From: Pseudofrankia coriaricola
GTDB taxonomy: Bacteria; Actinomycetota; Actinomycetes; Frankiales; Frankiaceae
Length of the DNA stretch: 54,249 nt
Reading direction: 5' to 3'
NCBI RefSeq assembly: GCF_001854805.1
Contig: NZ_MBLO01000204.1
Span: 1-54,249, forward strand
The first letter of the stretch is position 1. The number at the start of each line of letters is the position of its first letter. Below the pieces are notes generated by a model. It ran no database searches. It was not told the DNA's origin and worked only from the letters and a program-made list of their open reading frames with translations. Positions 25,946 through 35,308 of the stretch are shown here, in pieces. Position numbers and translations under genes: made by a program.

Positions 25946-26917
25946 TCATTGCGCGAAGAAGGTGAAACTCACGAGCGCCGGATAGAACGCGAAAATCACC
26001 GTCGTCGGCAGGACCAGGAAGACGACGGGAACCATCATCGCGATCTCCTTGCGCCCGCCGGCCTCCAGCAGCTGGCGCCGGCCGGCCTCCCGGACGTCGA
26101 CCGCCTGCGCGCGCAGCACGTCCGCCAGCGGGGTGCCGCGCTCGATCGCGACGGCCATCCCGTCGACGAAACGCGCGAGCGACGTCAGCGTGGTGCGGTT
26201 GGCGATCCCCTCCAGGGCCTGCACCAGGGTGGCCCCGGCGCGGGCGTCGGCGAGCGCGAGCCGCAGCTCGTGGCCGAGCTCGCCGTGGGTCAGCCGGGCG
26301 ACCCGCTCGAGCGCGCCGACCGGCGACTCGCCAGCGGTGACCGCGAGCGCGAGCAGTTCGGCGACCGTCGGGAACTCCATGAGCATCCGGTCCTCGCGCT
26401 CCCCGATAGACCGGGTGAGGCGCCACTCCCTGGCGACCACGCCGCCCGCGACACCGGCGACGATCAGCGCGACGCCGACGGCTGGCGGCGGCCCGATCCC
26501 GACGGTCGCGCGCAGCACCAGCAGCAGCGCCCCGACGAGGCCGCCGACCACCGCCCAGATCACCTGCTGGGCGCGGAACTCCTCCACCGACGTGCGCCCG
26601 CCGGCCTGGGTCAGCCTGCGCGCGAGGCCGGCCCGGCCGCCGAGGAACCGGTCGAGGCGGCGGGCGGCGTCCGTGAGGAACGGCCGAGCGAGCGCCTCGA
26701 CCGCGGCGAGCGGGGTGGGTGCCGCGCGGCCGGCCCGGCGCCGCTCGCGGACGGTCCGCTCGTCGAGCAGCCGGGAGGGCGCCGGGTTGTCGCGCAGGTA
26801 GGGCTCGACCCGATCGGCATAGCGGATCCGGCGTGCCCGCGGCGAGCGGACGACCACGATCACCAGCCCGGTGCCGGCGATCATCCCTAGCAGGGCGCCG
26901 GTGGCGGCGAGGCTCAT
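25946..26917 (-). CDS. tadC: TadC-like pilus assembly membrane protein
   Basis: The 323-residue protein is a T2SSF-domain (GspF) inner-membrane platform protein. The hallmark block MLMEFPTVAELLALAVTAGESPVGALERVARL is at about residues 181-212. It is followed by LEGIANRT, LARFVDGMAVAIERGTPLADVLRAQ and the REAGRRQLLEAGGRKEIAMMVPVVFLVLPTTVIFAFYPAL end. N- and C-terminal membrane segments are visible. It starts at ATG 26917, overlapping the stop of an upstream small frame. It acts with TadA and TadB to assemble the pilus. Confidence 0.9.
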   Translation of the reverse strand: MSLAATGALLGMIAGTGLVIVVVRSPRARRIRYADRVEPYLRDNPAPSRLLDERTVRERRRAGRAAPTPLAAVEALARPFLTDAARRLDRFLGGRAGLARRLTQAGGRTSVEEFRAQQVIWAVVGGLVGALLLVLRATVGIGPPPAVGVALIVAGVAGGVVAREWRLTRSIGEREDRMLMEFPTVAELLALAVTAGESPVGALERVARLTHGELGHELRLALADARAGATLVQALEGIANRTTLTSLARFVDGMAVAIERGTPLADVLRAQAVDVREAGRRQLLEAGGRKEIAMMVPVVFLVLPTTVIFAFYPALVSFTFFAQ

Positions 26918-27110
26918 CGCTGGTCCGTCCCCTCGCCCGTCCCCGCGTCCGCCCGTCGCGCCCGCGCGTCGTACCTCCGTCGCGCCGTCCCGTCGGCAGC
27001 CGGCCGCGTCCCCGTCCCGGCCACGGCTGCCCGGGCCATGGTTGTCGGGGCCATGGTTGTCTGGGCCACGGTTGTCGGGGCCATGGTCATCTGAGTCACC
27101 GTCGCCTGAG
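26918..27110 (-). other. tadB-tadC spacer with possible small ORF and repeats
   Basis: GGCCATGGTTGTCG-type units repeat three to four times at about 27035-27090. A minus-strand frame, ending in the tadC start, reads MTMAPTTVAQTTMAPTTMAR plus an Arg/Ala tail (about 58 residues). It may be a minor linker protein or only a repeat. No SD is obvious. Confidence 0.35.
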
Positions 27111-27971
27111 TCACCGTCGCAGCACCCGCCCCTCCTCCGGCAGCCGGCCGATCCGTTTCATGACCAGGTAGGCGAACACCGAGACGACCCCGCCGCCGAC
27201 CAGCACCCCGACCCCCGTCGGGCTGTCGTAGGCGGAGACGTTCTGGCCGCGGGTGGCGAGCAGCAGCAGCACCACCCAGGGCGCCGCGAGCGCGAGCCTG
27301 GCCGCGTTGACCGTCCATCCCTGCCGGGTCTCCAGCTCGGCGCGGGTGCGGGCGTCCTCGCGCAGGAAGGTGGACAGCGTGCGCAGCAGCCGGCCCAGGT
27401 CCGTGCCGCCGACCTCCCTGGCCAGCCGCAGCGACTCGATGATCCGGTCGGCCACCGGATCGGCGAGCTCGTCGGCGAGCTTGTCCAGGCATGTGCTGAA
27501 CGAGCCGGTCGCCCGGTACTCCTCGCCGAACCGGGTGAACGCCCCGCGCAACGGCGCCGGCCCGCGCTGGCCGACCGCGGCGAGCCCCTCCGGCAGCGAC
27601 ATCCCGGCGCGCACGGCGCTGGCGAGGTTGTCGACGACGTCCGGCCACATCGCGCGCAGGTCGTGCATCCGTGACCGGCGGCGGCGGACCACCAGCGTGC
27701 GCGGCAGGAACGCGGCGAACACGAAGAACGCGGCGCCGAGCGAGACGGTGGCCGTGAACGCGAAGACGATGAGGCCGGCGACCACACCGACCGCGACGCT
27801 CACGGCGACGAACTGGCCCGGGGAAAGGCCGCGCACCCCCGCCTGGGCGAGCAGCTCGGCGGTGGACCGGTGCCAGCTGGCCTCGGCGTCCGCCTCCCGT
27901 CGCCGCTGCCGGCGCGGCCCGACGATCAGGAAGAGCCCGAGGCCGAACAGCAGCCCGACGAAGATTCCCAT
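27111..27971 (-). CDS. tadB: TadB-like pilus assembly membrane protein
   Basis: Starting at ATG 27971 the 286-residue product begins MGIFVGLLFGLGLFLIVGPRRQ and has an internal membrane hairpin (VSVAVGVVAGLIVFAFTATV). Its T2SSF domain has the block MWPDVVDNLASAVRAGMSLPEGLAAVGQRGP at about residues 117-147, plus the LADELADPVADRIIESLRLAREVGGTDLGRLLRTLSTFLRED segment. The C-terminal membrane segments follow. Upstream in-frame sequence to 28103 overlaps the tadA end and is a shadow. Confidence 0.9.
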   Translation of the reverse strand: MGIFVGLLFGLGLFLIVGPRRQRRREADAEASWHRSTAELLAQAGVRGLSPGQFVAVSVAVGVVAGLIVFAFTATVSLGAAFFVFAAFLPRTLVVRRRRSRMHDLRAMWPDVVDNLASAVRAGMSLPEGLAAVGQRGPAPLRGAFTRFGEEYRATGSFSTCLDKLADELADPVADRIIESLRLAREVGGTDLGRLLRTLSTFLREDARTRAELETRQGWTVNAARLALAAPWVVLLLLATRGQNVSAYDSPTGVGVLVGGGVVSVFAYLVMKRIGRLPEEGRVLRR

Positions 27972-28035
27972 CAGCCCACCCCCGTGGCTGTCCGCTGGAT
28001 CCGCTGGCGCGTCTGTGCCCGTGCCCGTGTCTCTG

Positions 28036-29439
28036 TCATCGGTCGACCGCGATCTCGGGCCAGCCGCCGCGCTCCGGCGGGGCGAGCACGGTGGCGAGGT
28101 CATAGCCGGCGCGGGCGAACCGGTCCGGGTGCGGCGGGTAGCCCTCGGCGCGTATCAGCGTGTCGCCGTAGGCGCGGAAGATCTGCGCGACCTCGACGAC
28201 GTCGCCTTCGGCCCGCCCCGGCAGGGCGACGATCTCGGTGGCGCGCCGCCGCCCATGCACGTCCTTGGCCAGGTGGACGACGATGTCGACGCTGGCGGCG
28301 ACGGTGGGCACCACGAAGTTGTGGCTGACGTTCTCGCCGGCCAGCAGCGGCAGCGTGCACAGCTTGGTGACCGCCTCGCGCGCCGAGTTCGCGTGCAGGC
28401 TGCACATCCCGGGCAGGCCGGAGTTCAGCGCGATCAACAGGTCCAGCGCCTCCTCCTGGCGGACCTCGCCGACCAGCAGCCGGTCGGGGCGCATCCGCAG
28501 CGCCTCCTTGATCAGCCGCCGCAGCCGGATCTCCCCGGTGCCCTCCAGGTTCGCCTGCCGGGTCTGCATCGCCACCCAGTCCGGGGAGCGCAGCCGCAGC
28601 TCGAAGACCTCCTCGCAGCTGACGACCCGCTCCCTGGCCGGGATCGCGGAGCCCAGGCAGTTGAGCATCGTCGTCTTCCCCGCCTGAGTGCCGCCGGCGA
28701 CGATGATGTTGAGGCCGGCGACGACGGAGGCCTCCAGGAACGCGGCGGCGGCCGGCGGGAGCGTGCCCATCGCGACCAACTCGTCAAGACTCGACGCCGA
28801 GAGGATGAACTTGCGGATGTTGACCGACCAGTGCTGACGGGTCACGTCCGGGATGACGACGTGCAGCCGTGAGCCGTCCGGCAGCATGGCGTCGACGAAC
28901 GGGGTCGACAGATCCACCCGCCGCCCGGACGACTTGAGCATCCGCTCGACGAGGTCCTGCACCTGGTCGGCGGTGAGGATCGTGTTGGTGAGCTCGCTGC
29001 GGCCGTGGCGGGCGATGAACACCCGGCCCGGCTCGTTGATCCAGATCTCCTCGACGGTGGGGTCGTCGAGATGGCGCTGCAGCGGGCCGAAACCAGCGAC
29101 GGCGTCGTAGACGAGCCGCGCGGTCAGCTCCCGGTCCGTGATGGCCGGCAGGTCGCTGGTGAGGACCCGGTCCTCATAGTCGGTCAGGACGTCGTCGACC
29201 AGGCGGCGCACGGCCATCGGCTCGCGTACCGGGTCCAGCGAACGCCGCCGGACCAGCTCCCGGACCTCGGCCTCCACGAGGGAGGTCGCGTCGAGCCAGC
29301 CGCCCGGCCCCGGGCCGCCGCCCGCCAGGCCACCGTTCAGCGAGCCACCACGGAGAGGGCCACCACTGAGAGGGCCACCGCTCAGGGGGCCACCGCGCAC
29401 CGCCGCCACGAGAGTCCGCCGCTCCTCATCCGGGCGCAC
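28036..29439 (-). CDS. tadA: TadA/CpaF-like secretion ATPase
   Basis: The 467-residue ATPase has DDPTVEEIWINEPGRVFI, a Walker A GGTQAGKTTML, a Glu-containing strand SCEEVFELRL, the Asp box ALRMRPDRLLVGEVRQEEALDLLIALNSGLPGM with catalytic Glu, and the His box CSLHANSAREAV. These are typical of the VirB11/TadA superfamily that powers Flp pilus export. The Walker B is replaced here by the Glu-rich box, as usual for the family. The start at GTG 29439 has GAGGTGG nearby; ATG 29466 is the alternative. The N-terminal ~35 residues are GGPL repeat low complexity. Confidence 0.93.
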   Translation of the reverse strand: MRPDEERRTLVAAVRGGPLSGGPLSGGPLRGGSLNGGLAGGGPGPGGWLDATSLVEAEVRELVRRRSLDPVREPMAVRRLVDDVLTDYEDRVLTSDLPAITDRELTARLVYDAVAGFGPLQRHLDDPTVEEIWINEPGRVFIARHGRSELTNTILTADQVQDLVERMLKSSGRRVDLSTPFVDAMLPDGSRLHVVIPDVTRQHWSVNIRKFILSASSLDELVAMGTLPPAAAAFLEASVVAGLNIIVAGGTQAGKTTMLNCLGSAIPARERVVSCEEVFELRLRSPDWVAMQTRQANLEGTGEIRLRRLIKEALRMRPDRLLVGEVRQEEALDLLIALNSGLPGMCSLHANSAREAVTKLCTLPLLAGENVSHNFVVPTVAASVDIVVHLAKDVHGRRRATEIVALPGRAEGDVVEVAQIFRAYGDTLIRAEGYPPHPDRFARAGYDLATVLAPPERGGWPEIAVDR

Positions 29440-30033
29440 GTGCCACCACCTCGCGTGAGCGGGCAATCGCTACGAAGGGTAGGAACGGCGCCACATCCCG
29501 GCAACCCCGACGAAGGGGGTGCACGGAACCAACATTCGCACAATCCCGGTCGGCCCGTGGTGGCGGGGTATGGTCACCTTGACGCGTTCCGTGAGAATGC
29601 CATCACTTGAGCAGCGGCCGTGATGACGAGACGTGATGTTCATCGACCCCGCGGATCGCGGACCCGCATCATGCGGGTCCTGGCCGCACGACCGGGCAGG
29701 TCAGACGGTCCGGGTCGATGACCCAGATCACGGCGATTCCTGGCTGTAGTTCGCGATCCAGGCCGCGCCGCCGCCTCGGGCGCCAGCGGACCGAGGCGGC
29801 CGGCGAGTCACCAAAGAAGCCAATCCCGACAAGCCGGCGCCGGCCGGCCCGACCCGTCGCGGGCGACAGGCCACGGCGATGCACCTGACGGAACCTTCAC
29901 CCGGCGCGCGCTAACCTGATGACGTTTAGCAACCTTCCACGTTCACTCAGTCACGAGCCGTTCGGCGACGGACCTTCCCCCACGTCCACCGCCTTGTCGG
30001 ACCGCCGTGGCATGCCTCCCGGGGGTGTCAGCT
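29440..30033. other. Intergenic stretch between tadA and PAS gene
   Basis: Apart from the doubtful Uma2-like piece I see no gene. It should hold the divergent promoters of the tad operon and the PAS gene. Confidence 0.4.
29669..29770 (-). pseudogene. Possible Uma2-like endonuclease fragment
   Basis: A minus-strand frame reads LQPGIAVIWVIDPDRLTC and then VVRPG before a stop. The GIAVIWVIDPxR phrase resembles the C-terminal strand of Uma2-family (DUF820) PD-(D/E)XK proteins. Only ~30 residues match and upstream sequence is not homologous. It is a low-confidence remnant that might be chance. Confidence 0.25.
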
Positions 30034-31977
30034 GTGGGCGTTCCCATGCCCGACCAGTCCGACGAGTGGGCCGCTGAGGGCAGCCGCGGCGACGGGGTGC
30101 TCGGCGAGGCTGCCCTCAGTGAGGTCCGCGAAGGCACCGACGGCGGGAACGCCACGCCCGACGGGTCCTCGAGCCGCGAGGCTCGCGGCCGCGAGGGCGC
30201 GGGCGGCGGCGACGCCGTCGCCGCGGACGAGGAGAACGACGGCGCCGGCAGCGCTGGCAGTGCCGACCGCGCTGGCAGTGCCGACCGCGCTGGCAGTGCC
30301 GACCGCGCCGGGACGACCGGGTGGGATCTGTTCCGCCGGATGGCGATGAGCTGCCCGCTGCCGGTCTTCGCCACCGACGCGGTCGGCCGGCACGTCTTCG
30401 TCAATCCGAAGTGGAGCGAGCTGACTGGCGTCGAGCCCGACGAGGCCATGGGCTGGGGCTGGGAGCGCGCGATCCATCCGCACGACCTGCTGGCCGTCAC
30501 CAACCAGTGGGGACGGGCCCGGTCGGGCGGCGACGGGCTGTGGGTCCGGCTGCGGCTGCTGCGCCCCGACGGGCTGCACCGGGCGGCGATCCTGCAGGCG
30601 GTACCGACGGACGGCGAGGCGGGCATCCCGCGGTTCATCGGGACACTCACCCCGCTTCCGCCGCTGCCGTCGTCGCTGCCGACGCCCGGCCAGCGCGCCG
30701 GCGCGGAATCCGTGCCCCTGCCACCTCCGCTCGAGGCTCCGCCCGGCCCCGCCTCGCTCGCGAGCCCGGACGTCCCGGCTTCGGGTACCGGGCCGGACGG
30801 CCAGCGCGGCGGCCGTGCCGAGGGCCGGGCGCAGGACGACGGCCGCCTGGGCGGGGACGACGACCAGGCGGCGATACCGGTCCCCGTGCCGAGGCCACGG
30901 ACCGGGCAGGAGCCGCCGTCGCCGGCGACGGCGGGCACCGGCACACCGGAATCCGAGTGCCGGGACGACCTGCCCACCCGGGAGAGCGACGGCCTGCCTG
31001 CCTGGGACGGCGAGGACGACGGCGACGACGAGGCCGGTTCCACCTGGTGGGACCAGGCAATCAACCTGGCTGGACGAGACGACCCGGAGTCAACGGGCCT
31101 GATCGCCGCGCCCGGCGAACGCCGCCCCGGCCGGCCTCGACACGACCACCTCGCCTGGGACGGCAACCGCCGCCGAGCGGCCGCGCCCGACGGCGGGGAC
31201 AGCTGGCCGGGCATCGCGGAGACCAAGGTCGCGCCGACGCTGGGGGGCGAGTGGCGGGCCGCCATCGCGCTGCATGGCCGTGCCACTGGCGGGCACGACG
31301 CCCAGGATCAGGTTCCGGTGGCGGCTCATCAGCACGCCCACGACGGTCGTCATCACGCCCGAGCGCACGCCCAGCCCGGCGGCCAGGGCCACGGCCCGAT
31401 CGGTGGCGGCGACGGCGGCCAGGGTCACACCGGCGACCACGGCTCCAGACAGGGCGGCGGACGCGGGCCCGGCATGGGTGACGGCGGACGCGGCCGGCCC
31501 GACAGGCTGCCGCCGGCGGAGTGCGGATGCCTCTACGGCGAGCTGACCCGTGCGGAGGCGGCCTGCCGCGACCGGGAACGCTGGCTCACAAGCCTGCTCG
31601 CCGAACTGCCCGCGGCGGTACTACTCGCCGACGCGCACAGCCAGGTGGTCGGGGTGAACCAGGCCTACTGCGACCTGTTCGACCTGGCTGAGGCGCCGGT
31701 CGACCTCGTCGGCACCGACTGCCGCCTCCTGCTGCGTCCGCGCACCGGCCTCGTCGACGACCCGGCCGGCTTCGCCGACCGGCTCGACACGCTGCTGCGG
31801 CGGCGGCGCACACTGCGCCGCGAGACGGTGATGTTCTCCGACGGCCGGGTCTTCGAGCGCAGCCACCTGCCCCTGGTCAGTCCTGACGGCTACCGCGGCC
31901 ACCTCTGGCTGTATGTGGACGTCACCGACCGGCGCATCCTCGACGCCGAGATCGAGGGCCTGATCTCCGAGCTGTAG
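30034..31977 (+). CDS. Protein with two PAS-type domains and long disordered linker
   Basis: Starting at GTG 30034 (GGGGGTG ahead; ATG 30046 and GTG 30007 also fit), the product is ~647 residues. PAS1 spans about residues 95-205: FRRMAMSCPLPVFATDAVGRHVFVNPKWSELTGVEPDEAMGWGWERAIHPHDL, a classic PAS core. PAS2 lies near residues 500-640 (WLTSLLAELPAAVLLADAHSQVVGVNQAYCDLFDL, then LPLVSPDGYRGHLWLYVDVTDRRILDAEI). Between lie ~280 residues of Pro/Gly/Arg/His-rich disorder with AGSADR 18-bp repeats at the start. No kinase, GGDEF or HTH output is present, so it senses or scaffolds for another protein. It converges with the HhH gene. Confidence 0.7.
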   Translation: MGVPMPDQSDEWAAEGSRGDGVLGEAALSEVREGTDGGNATPDGSSSREARGREGAGGGDAVAADEENDGAGSAGSADRAGSADRAGSADRAGTTGWDLFRRMAMSCPLPVFATDAVGRHVFVNPKWSELTGVEPDEAMGWGWERAIHPHDLLAVTNQWGRARSGGDGLWVRLRLLRPDGLHRAAILQAVPTDGEAGIPRFIGTLTPLPPLPSSLPTPGQRAGAESVPLPPPLEAPPGPASLASPDVPASGTGPDGQRGGRAEGRAQDDGRLGGDDDQAAIPVPVPRPRTGQEPPSPATAGTGTPESECRDDLPTRESDGLPAWDGEDDGDDEAGSTWWDQAINLAGRDDPESTGLIAAPGERRPGRPRHDHLAWDGNRRRAAAPDGGDSWPGIAETKVAPTLGGEWRAAIALHGRATGGHDAQDQVPVAAHQHAHDGRHHARAHAQPGGQGHGPIGGGDGGQGHTGDHGSRQGGGRGPGMGDGGRGRPDRLPPAECGCLYGELTRAEAACRDRERWLTSLLAELPAAVLLADAHSQVVGVNQAYCDLFDLAEAPVDLVGTDCRLLLRPRTGLVDDPAGFADRLDTLLRRRRTLRRETVMFSDGRVFERSHLPLVSPDGYRGHLWLYVDVTDRRILDAEIEGLISEL

Positions 31978-31993
31978 CCGCGGCTGCTACAGC
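31971..31993. terminator. Hairpin covering both convergent stop codons
   Basis: GCTGTAGC (31971-31978) mirrors GCTACAGC (31986-31993). The PAS gene stop (TAG) is in the left arm and the opposing HhH gene stop is in the right arm, with a 7-nt loop. It can end transcription in both directions. Confidence 0.6.
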
Positions 31994-33771
31994 CCGTTGT
32001 GGTAGCGGACCTGCAGCTCGCGGGCCTGGCCGACCCAGTCGTCCGAGACGATCCGGCTGCCGAACCCCTCGAGCCGCGCCGCGAGGCGCTCGACGTCGGT
32101 GTCCCCCATGGTCGCCAGCTGGCGGAACGACGTGATGCCGAGCCCGCGCAGCCGTGCCTCGATCACCTGGCCGACACCGACGATCTCCTTGAGGTTGTCG
32201 GTCGAGACCACCGGCTCGGCGAGGCCGCCCCAGGACGGGAACTTCTCCGCCGGCTCGGGCCTCGACCGGCCGCCGGCCGCGGCCGGCGGCACCTTCGCCG
32301 CCTGGGCGGCCGGGGCCGGAAGCGGGGCCGCCGCGTCGGAGGCGGCCGGGTGGGGGGCCGCTGGGACAGCCGCCGAGACCACCGTCTCGGCGTCCACCGC
32401 CTCGGCGCCCACCGCCTCGCGGGATGCCTCGGGAGTGGCGGCCTCGTCGGCAGCACCGAGGATCTCCGGGACAGCCATGTCCTGGGCGGCTGGGGCGGCC
32501 GGCACGGGGGCGCCACCGGCCGGGGCGTCATCGTCCATGCCGTCCACGCCATCCATGCCGTCCACGCTAGCCGCGCCGGTCGGGAGGTCCAGCCCGTCGG
32601 CCGTGTCCACCCGGGTGCTCGTGGCGCCGGCCGCCCAGCTGGCGGCGAGTGCCTCCACCTCGGCGATCCTCCGGAGCAGCCCGGCCCGCTCAGCCGCCCA
32701 CTCGGCCTGGCGGCGCTCCAGCCGCTCGGCCAGCGCGGCGGTCTGGTGGGCGGCCTCCTCGGCCTCCGTCCGCACGGTCGCGAGCCGCGCGGAGAAGCGA
32801 GCCGCCCGGGTCTCCGCCTCGGCGAGCGCCGTCTGCAGGTGGCCGGCCTGGCCGTCACGCCCCTCGGCCTCGCCGCGCAGCTCCGCCTCGATCTGGGCCA
32901 TCCGCGCCTGCGCCGCGCCGACCTGCACGGCCGCGTTCGCCGCCTGCCGCTCCGCCGCGCTCACCCGGCTTTCCGACGCCGTGGCCCACAGCTCCGCCGC
33001 GGCCAGGCGGGACGCGAGATCCGCGTTCTCGGCTGAGCTGCGTTCTTCCTGCCGGCGCAGCCGCACGGTCAGCACCGCGATCCTGTCCTCGTCGAGCGCC
33101 GCCCGCCCGGCGTCCGCGCCGGCACCGCCGAAGGCATCGTCCGGGGCGGTGACGCGTTCGGCGACCTCACCCGCGGCGCTCTCGTCCCCGGCCACCTCGC
33201 CCTGGACGCTCTCGTCCCCGGCGATGCGGCTCCCGGCGCTCTCATCCTCAGCAGTGACGCTCTCGACGATCTCACCCAAGGCGATCTCGGCCTCGGCGGT
33301 GCCAGGGGTCTCACCGGCCCGATTTCCGCCCTGGCCGGCCGCCACCTGCTCCAGGGGCCCCGCCTCCAGGGGCACCGCGTCGACAGGCGCGAAGCCCACC
33401 GGCAGGAGGTCCGCCAGCTCGGCCTCCGCCGGGACAAGATCCGTCTTAACAAGATCGTCAAGGTCATGACCGGCCAGTTCCGGGCTGGCCGGTTCCCTGT
33501 CGGCGGTCGGCACCTGCTCACGGGTGGCCCGGTCCGGCTCCGCCGTCCGCGCGCGCCCGACGCCGCCAAGAACCGACACATTGGTGGTCGCGGCCAGCAC
33601 CGCCGGGCCCCGGACGCGGCCGGAGGCGGGCATCGCCGCGGCGGCGCCCACGCCGGCGAACGCCGGCCGCTGCCGCCGGATCGGCCCGATCAGGAAGACC
33701 CACGCCAGCGCGGCACCAAGAACCAGCGCCACCAGCATGAACGCCAGGATCTGCCCGGCGAGGTAGAGCAC
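31987..33771 (-). CDS. Membrane-anchored coiled-coil protein with HhH-type domain
   Basis: The GTG at 33771 (GGGAGGGAGG ahead) gives 594 residues. One membrane segment lies at about 5-28 (GQILAFMLVALVLGAALAWVFLIG). An acidic Ala/Glu/Asp-rich region with EVAGDES repeats follows. Then a long coiled coil occupies about residues 225-365 (RLRRQEERSSAENADLASRLAAAEL; MAQIEAELRGEAEGRDG). A Pro/Ala linker comes next. The C-terminal 75 residues hold LKEIVGVGQVIEARLRGLGITSFRQLATM, the helix-hairpin-helix pattern of DUF4332-type proteins. It may tether DNA or protein at the membrane; the role is unknown. Confidence 0.8.
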   Translation of the reverse strand: MLYLAGQILAFMLVALVLGAALAWVFLIGPIRRQRPAFAGVGAAAAMPASGRVRGPAVLAATTNVSVLGGVGRARTAEPDRATREQVPTADREPASPELAGHDLDDLVKTDLVPAEAELADLLPVGFAPVDAVPLEAGPLEQVAAGQGGNRAGETPGTAEAEIALGEIVESVTAEDESAGSRIAGDESVQGEVAGDESAAGEVAERVTAPDDAFGGAGADAGRAALDEDRIAVLTVRLRRQEERSSAENADLASRLAAAELWATASESRVSAAERQAANAAVQVGAAQARMAQIEAELRGEAEGRDGQAGHLQTALAEAETRAARFSARLATVRTEAEEAAHQTAALAERLERRQAEWAAERAGLLRRIAEVEALAASWAAGATSTRVDTADGLDLPTGAASVDGMDGVDGMDDDAPAGGAPVPAAPAAQDMAVPEILGAADEAATPEASREAVGAEAVDAETVVSAAVPAAPHPAASDAAAPLPAPAAQAAKVPPAAAGGRSRPEPAEKFPSWGGLAEPVVSTDNLKEIVGVGQVIEARLRGLGITSFRQLATMGDTDVERLAARLEGFGSRIVSDDWVGQARELQVRYHNGL

Positions 33772-34375
33772 GGGAACCAGCCTCCCTCCCGCGCGCGGAT
33801 CCCGGGCGCGGGCGGTCGAACGCGGACAGCGATCAGCGGTGACCACGGCTAGCGACGACGAAAGCAGGATCGTCACAGGCCGGCGGACCTGGAGCTACGG
33901 ACGACCGACCACCGGTCCCATCCCGCGCGCGGGCGCGCGCAGGTGAGGCGGTGACCGCCTGTTGAGGAAAATCGCCTCTTCGGGCAGAACGACACGGTGA
34001 CCGACTCCGGTACCGCGCCGCGTTGTCCGAGACGTGCTCGTCTGGCACGGGACAATAGCGTGCCAGCCGCGCCAGACCAGACAGCGACCCGCCGAGTGAC
34101 ACAGGCCGGACACATCGCCCAGCCACGTCGTCAACCTGGGACAACGCCGACCCCGGCCAGCCCGCCGCCGGCCCGCGCCAAGGCGCGCGGCGCGGGGCAC
34201 GGCTGAGCCGCCGGCCACCCGTCGCGACACGTCAGCCACCTGAGCCGACCGCGGGCCGGGTCAGCTCAGCTCGATACCCGCCTCTGAACGCCGGAACTCC
34301 GCGCGGCGGGTCGACCGAGACGTCCGGGTCGGGCGCGGAACGTCCGGTGAACCCGGACGGGCCCGCGTCCCACCA
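33772..34375. other. Intergenic stretch, no gene seen
   Basis: About 600 bp lie between the HhH gene and the DUF6912 gene. Frames are Arg/Ala-rich shadows without motifs. It should contain the promoter of the HhH gene. Confidence 0.4.
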
Positions 34376-34858
34376 TCAGAACAGCTCGGCGATCTCCTGG
34401 GTGGCATACCAGAGCAGCTCGTGGCCGTCCGCGCTGTCCACGATGAACGCGGAGTCCTCGCTGCCCAGGTCGGCCGCCATGATGGCGTCGGCGGCGGCGG
34501 CCACGGCGGGCTCGGCGGCGTCGTCGTCCACGTGCACGGCGCGGACGCCGGACAGCGGCACGGCCGCGACGACCTCGACGACGCCCCGGTCGAGGTCATC
34601 CCGGACCCGGACTCCAGCCTCGTCGATGTCGACGGCGAACACCACCCGGCGCCTGGGCGCGGCAGGGTCGGCGTCGAGGAGACGGAGGCAGGCGCGGGCG
34701 GCGGCGAGCAGCGCCGCGTACTCCATCTCCTCCGTGTCCGACCAGGCATACCACTCACGAACGGCCGGGGTGACCGCGAACCCCAGTCCGGCGGGCACGG
34801 CGCGCTCATCGAGCACCGCCCGCGCGGCCGTCGGCGTTGACGGCAGGTAGACACGCAC
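34376..34858 (-). CDS. DUF6912-like conserved actinobacterial protein
   Basis: A GTG at 34858 gives 160 residues starting MRVYLPSTPTAARAVLDERAV. It continues with PAVREWYAWSDTEEMEYAALLAAARACLRLLD and RRRVVFAVDIDEAGVRV, and ends DGHELLWYATQEIAELF. This pattern is conserved in actinobacteria as a protein of unknown function (DUF6912). There are no membrane segments or catalytic motifs. It stands alone on the minus strand. Confidence 0.75.
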   Translation of the reverse strand: MRVYLPSTPTAARAVLDERAVPAGLGFAVTPAVREWYAWSDTEEMEYAALLAAARACLRLLDADPAAPRRRVVFAVDIDEAGVRVRDDLDRGVVEVVAAVPLSGVRAVHVDDDAAEPAVAAAADAIMAADLGSEDSAFIVDSADGHELLWYATQEIAELF

Positions 34859-35134
34859 CCCGCCAGTCTGCCCCTTCCGTCGCGAACCCGTGAACGGGGG
34901 CCGATAGCTGCGCGTGACGGGGGGTTACGCGGAGCGATTCGCGGGCATCGACACGAGCAGTGCACAAGCAGTGACGGAGGCAGTCGCCGCCGCCAGCCCA
35001 GCGGGGTTTCCCCTGATCCGCTCGCGAGCCACGGGGGAGCCACCACTCGCCAACGAGGGGGCACACCGATGGCAACCGGTAGTCAGCAGTGTCACCTTTG
35101 ACGGCGGTTTGTCCGGTATTGAACGCAAGATCGA

Positions 35135-35199
35135 TACCTAGCGTATTTCGATCTAGGTAATATGGTAAACGGACTCTTTCGGCAACGTTACAAACGTTG
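35135..35199. promoter_or_regulatory. Two palindromic sites upstream of bldD
   Basis: TACCTAG (35135-35141) and CTAGGTA (35153-35159) form a 7-bp palindrome with an 11-nt spacer. CAACGTT (35183-35189) and AACGTTG (35193-35199) form another with a 3-nt spacer. They lie about 110-175 bp before the bldD start in an AT-richer stretch (GGTAATATGGTAAACGG between them). BldD represses its own gene in Streptomyces; these may be operators, but neither matches the known BldD box closely by eye. Confidence 0.45.
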
Positions 35200-35308
35200 T
35201 CGCGCCTAGTGATCCCGTGCGATTCCGACGGCAAGCCTGACGATCGAGAGGGGTCATCGTGACGTTACGGAGGGTTCGGATGCTCGTTCGAGGCTGGGGG
35301 TGAGTCGG

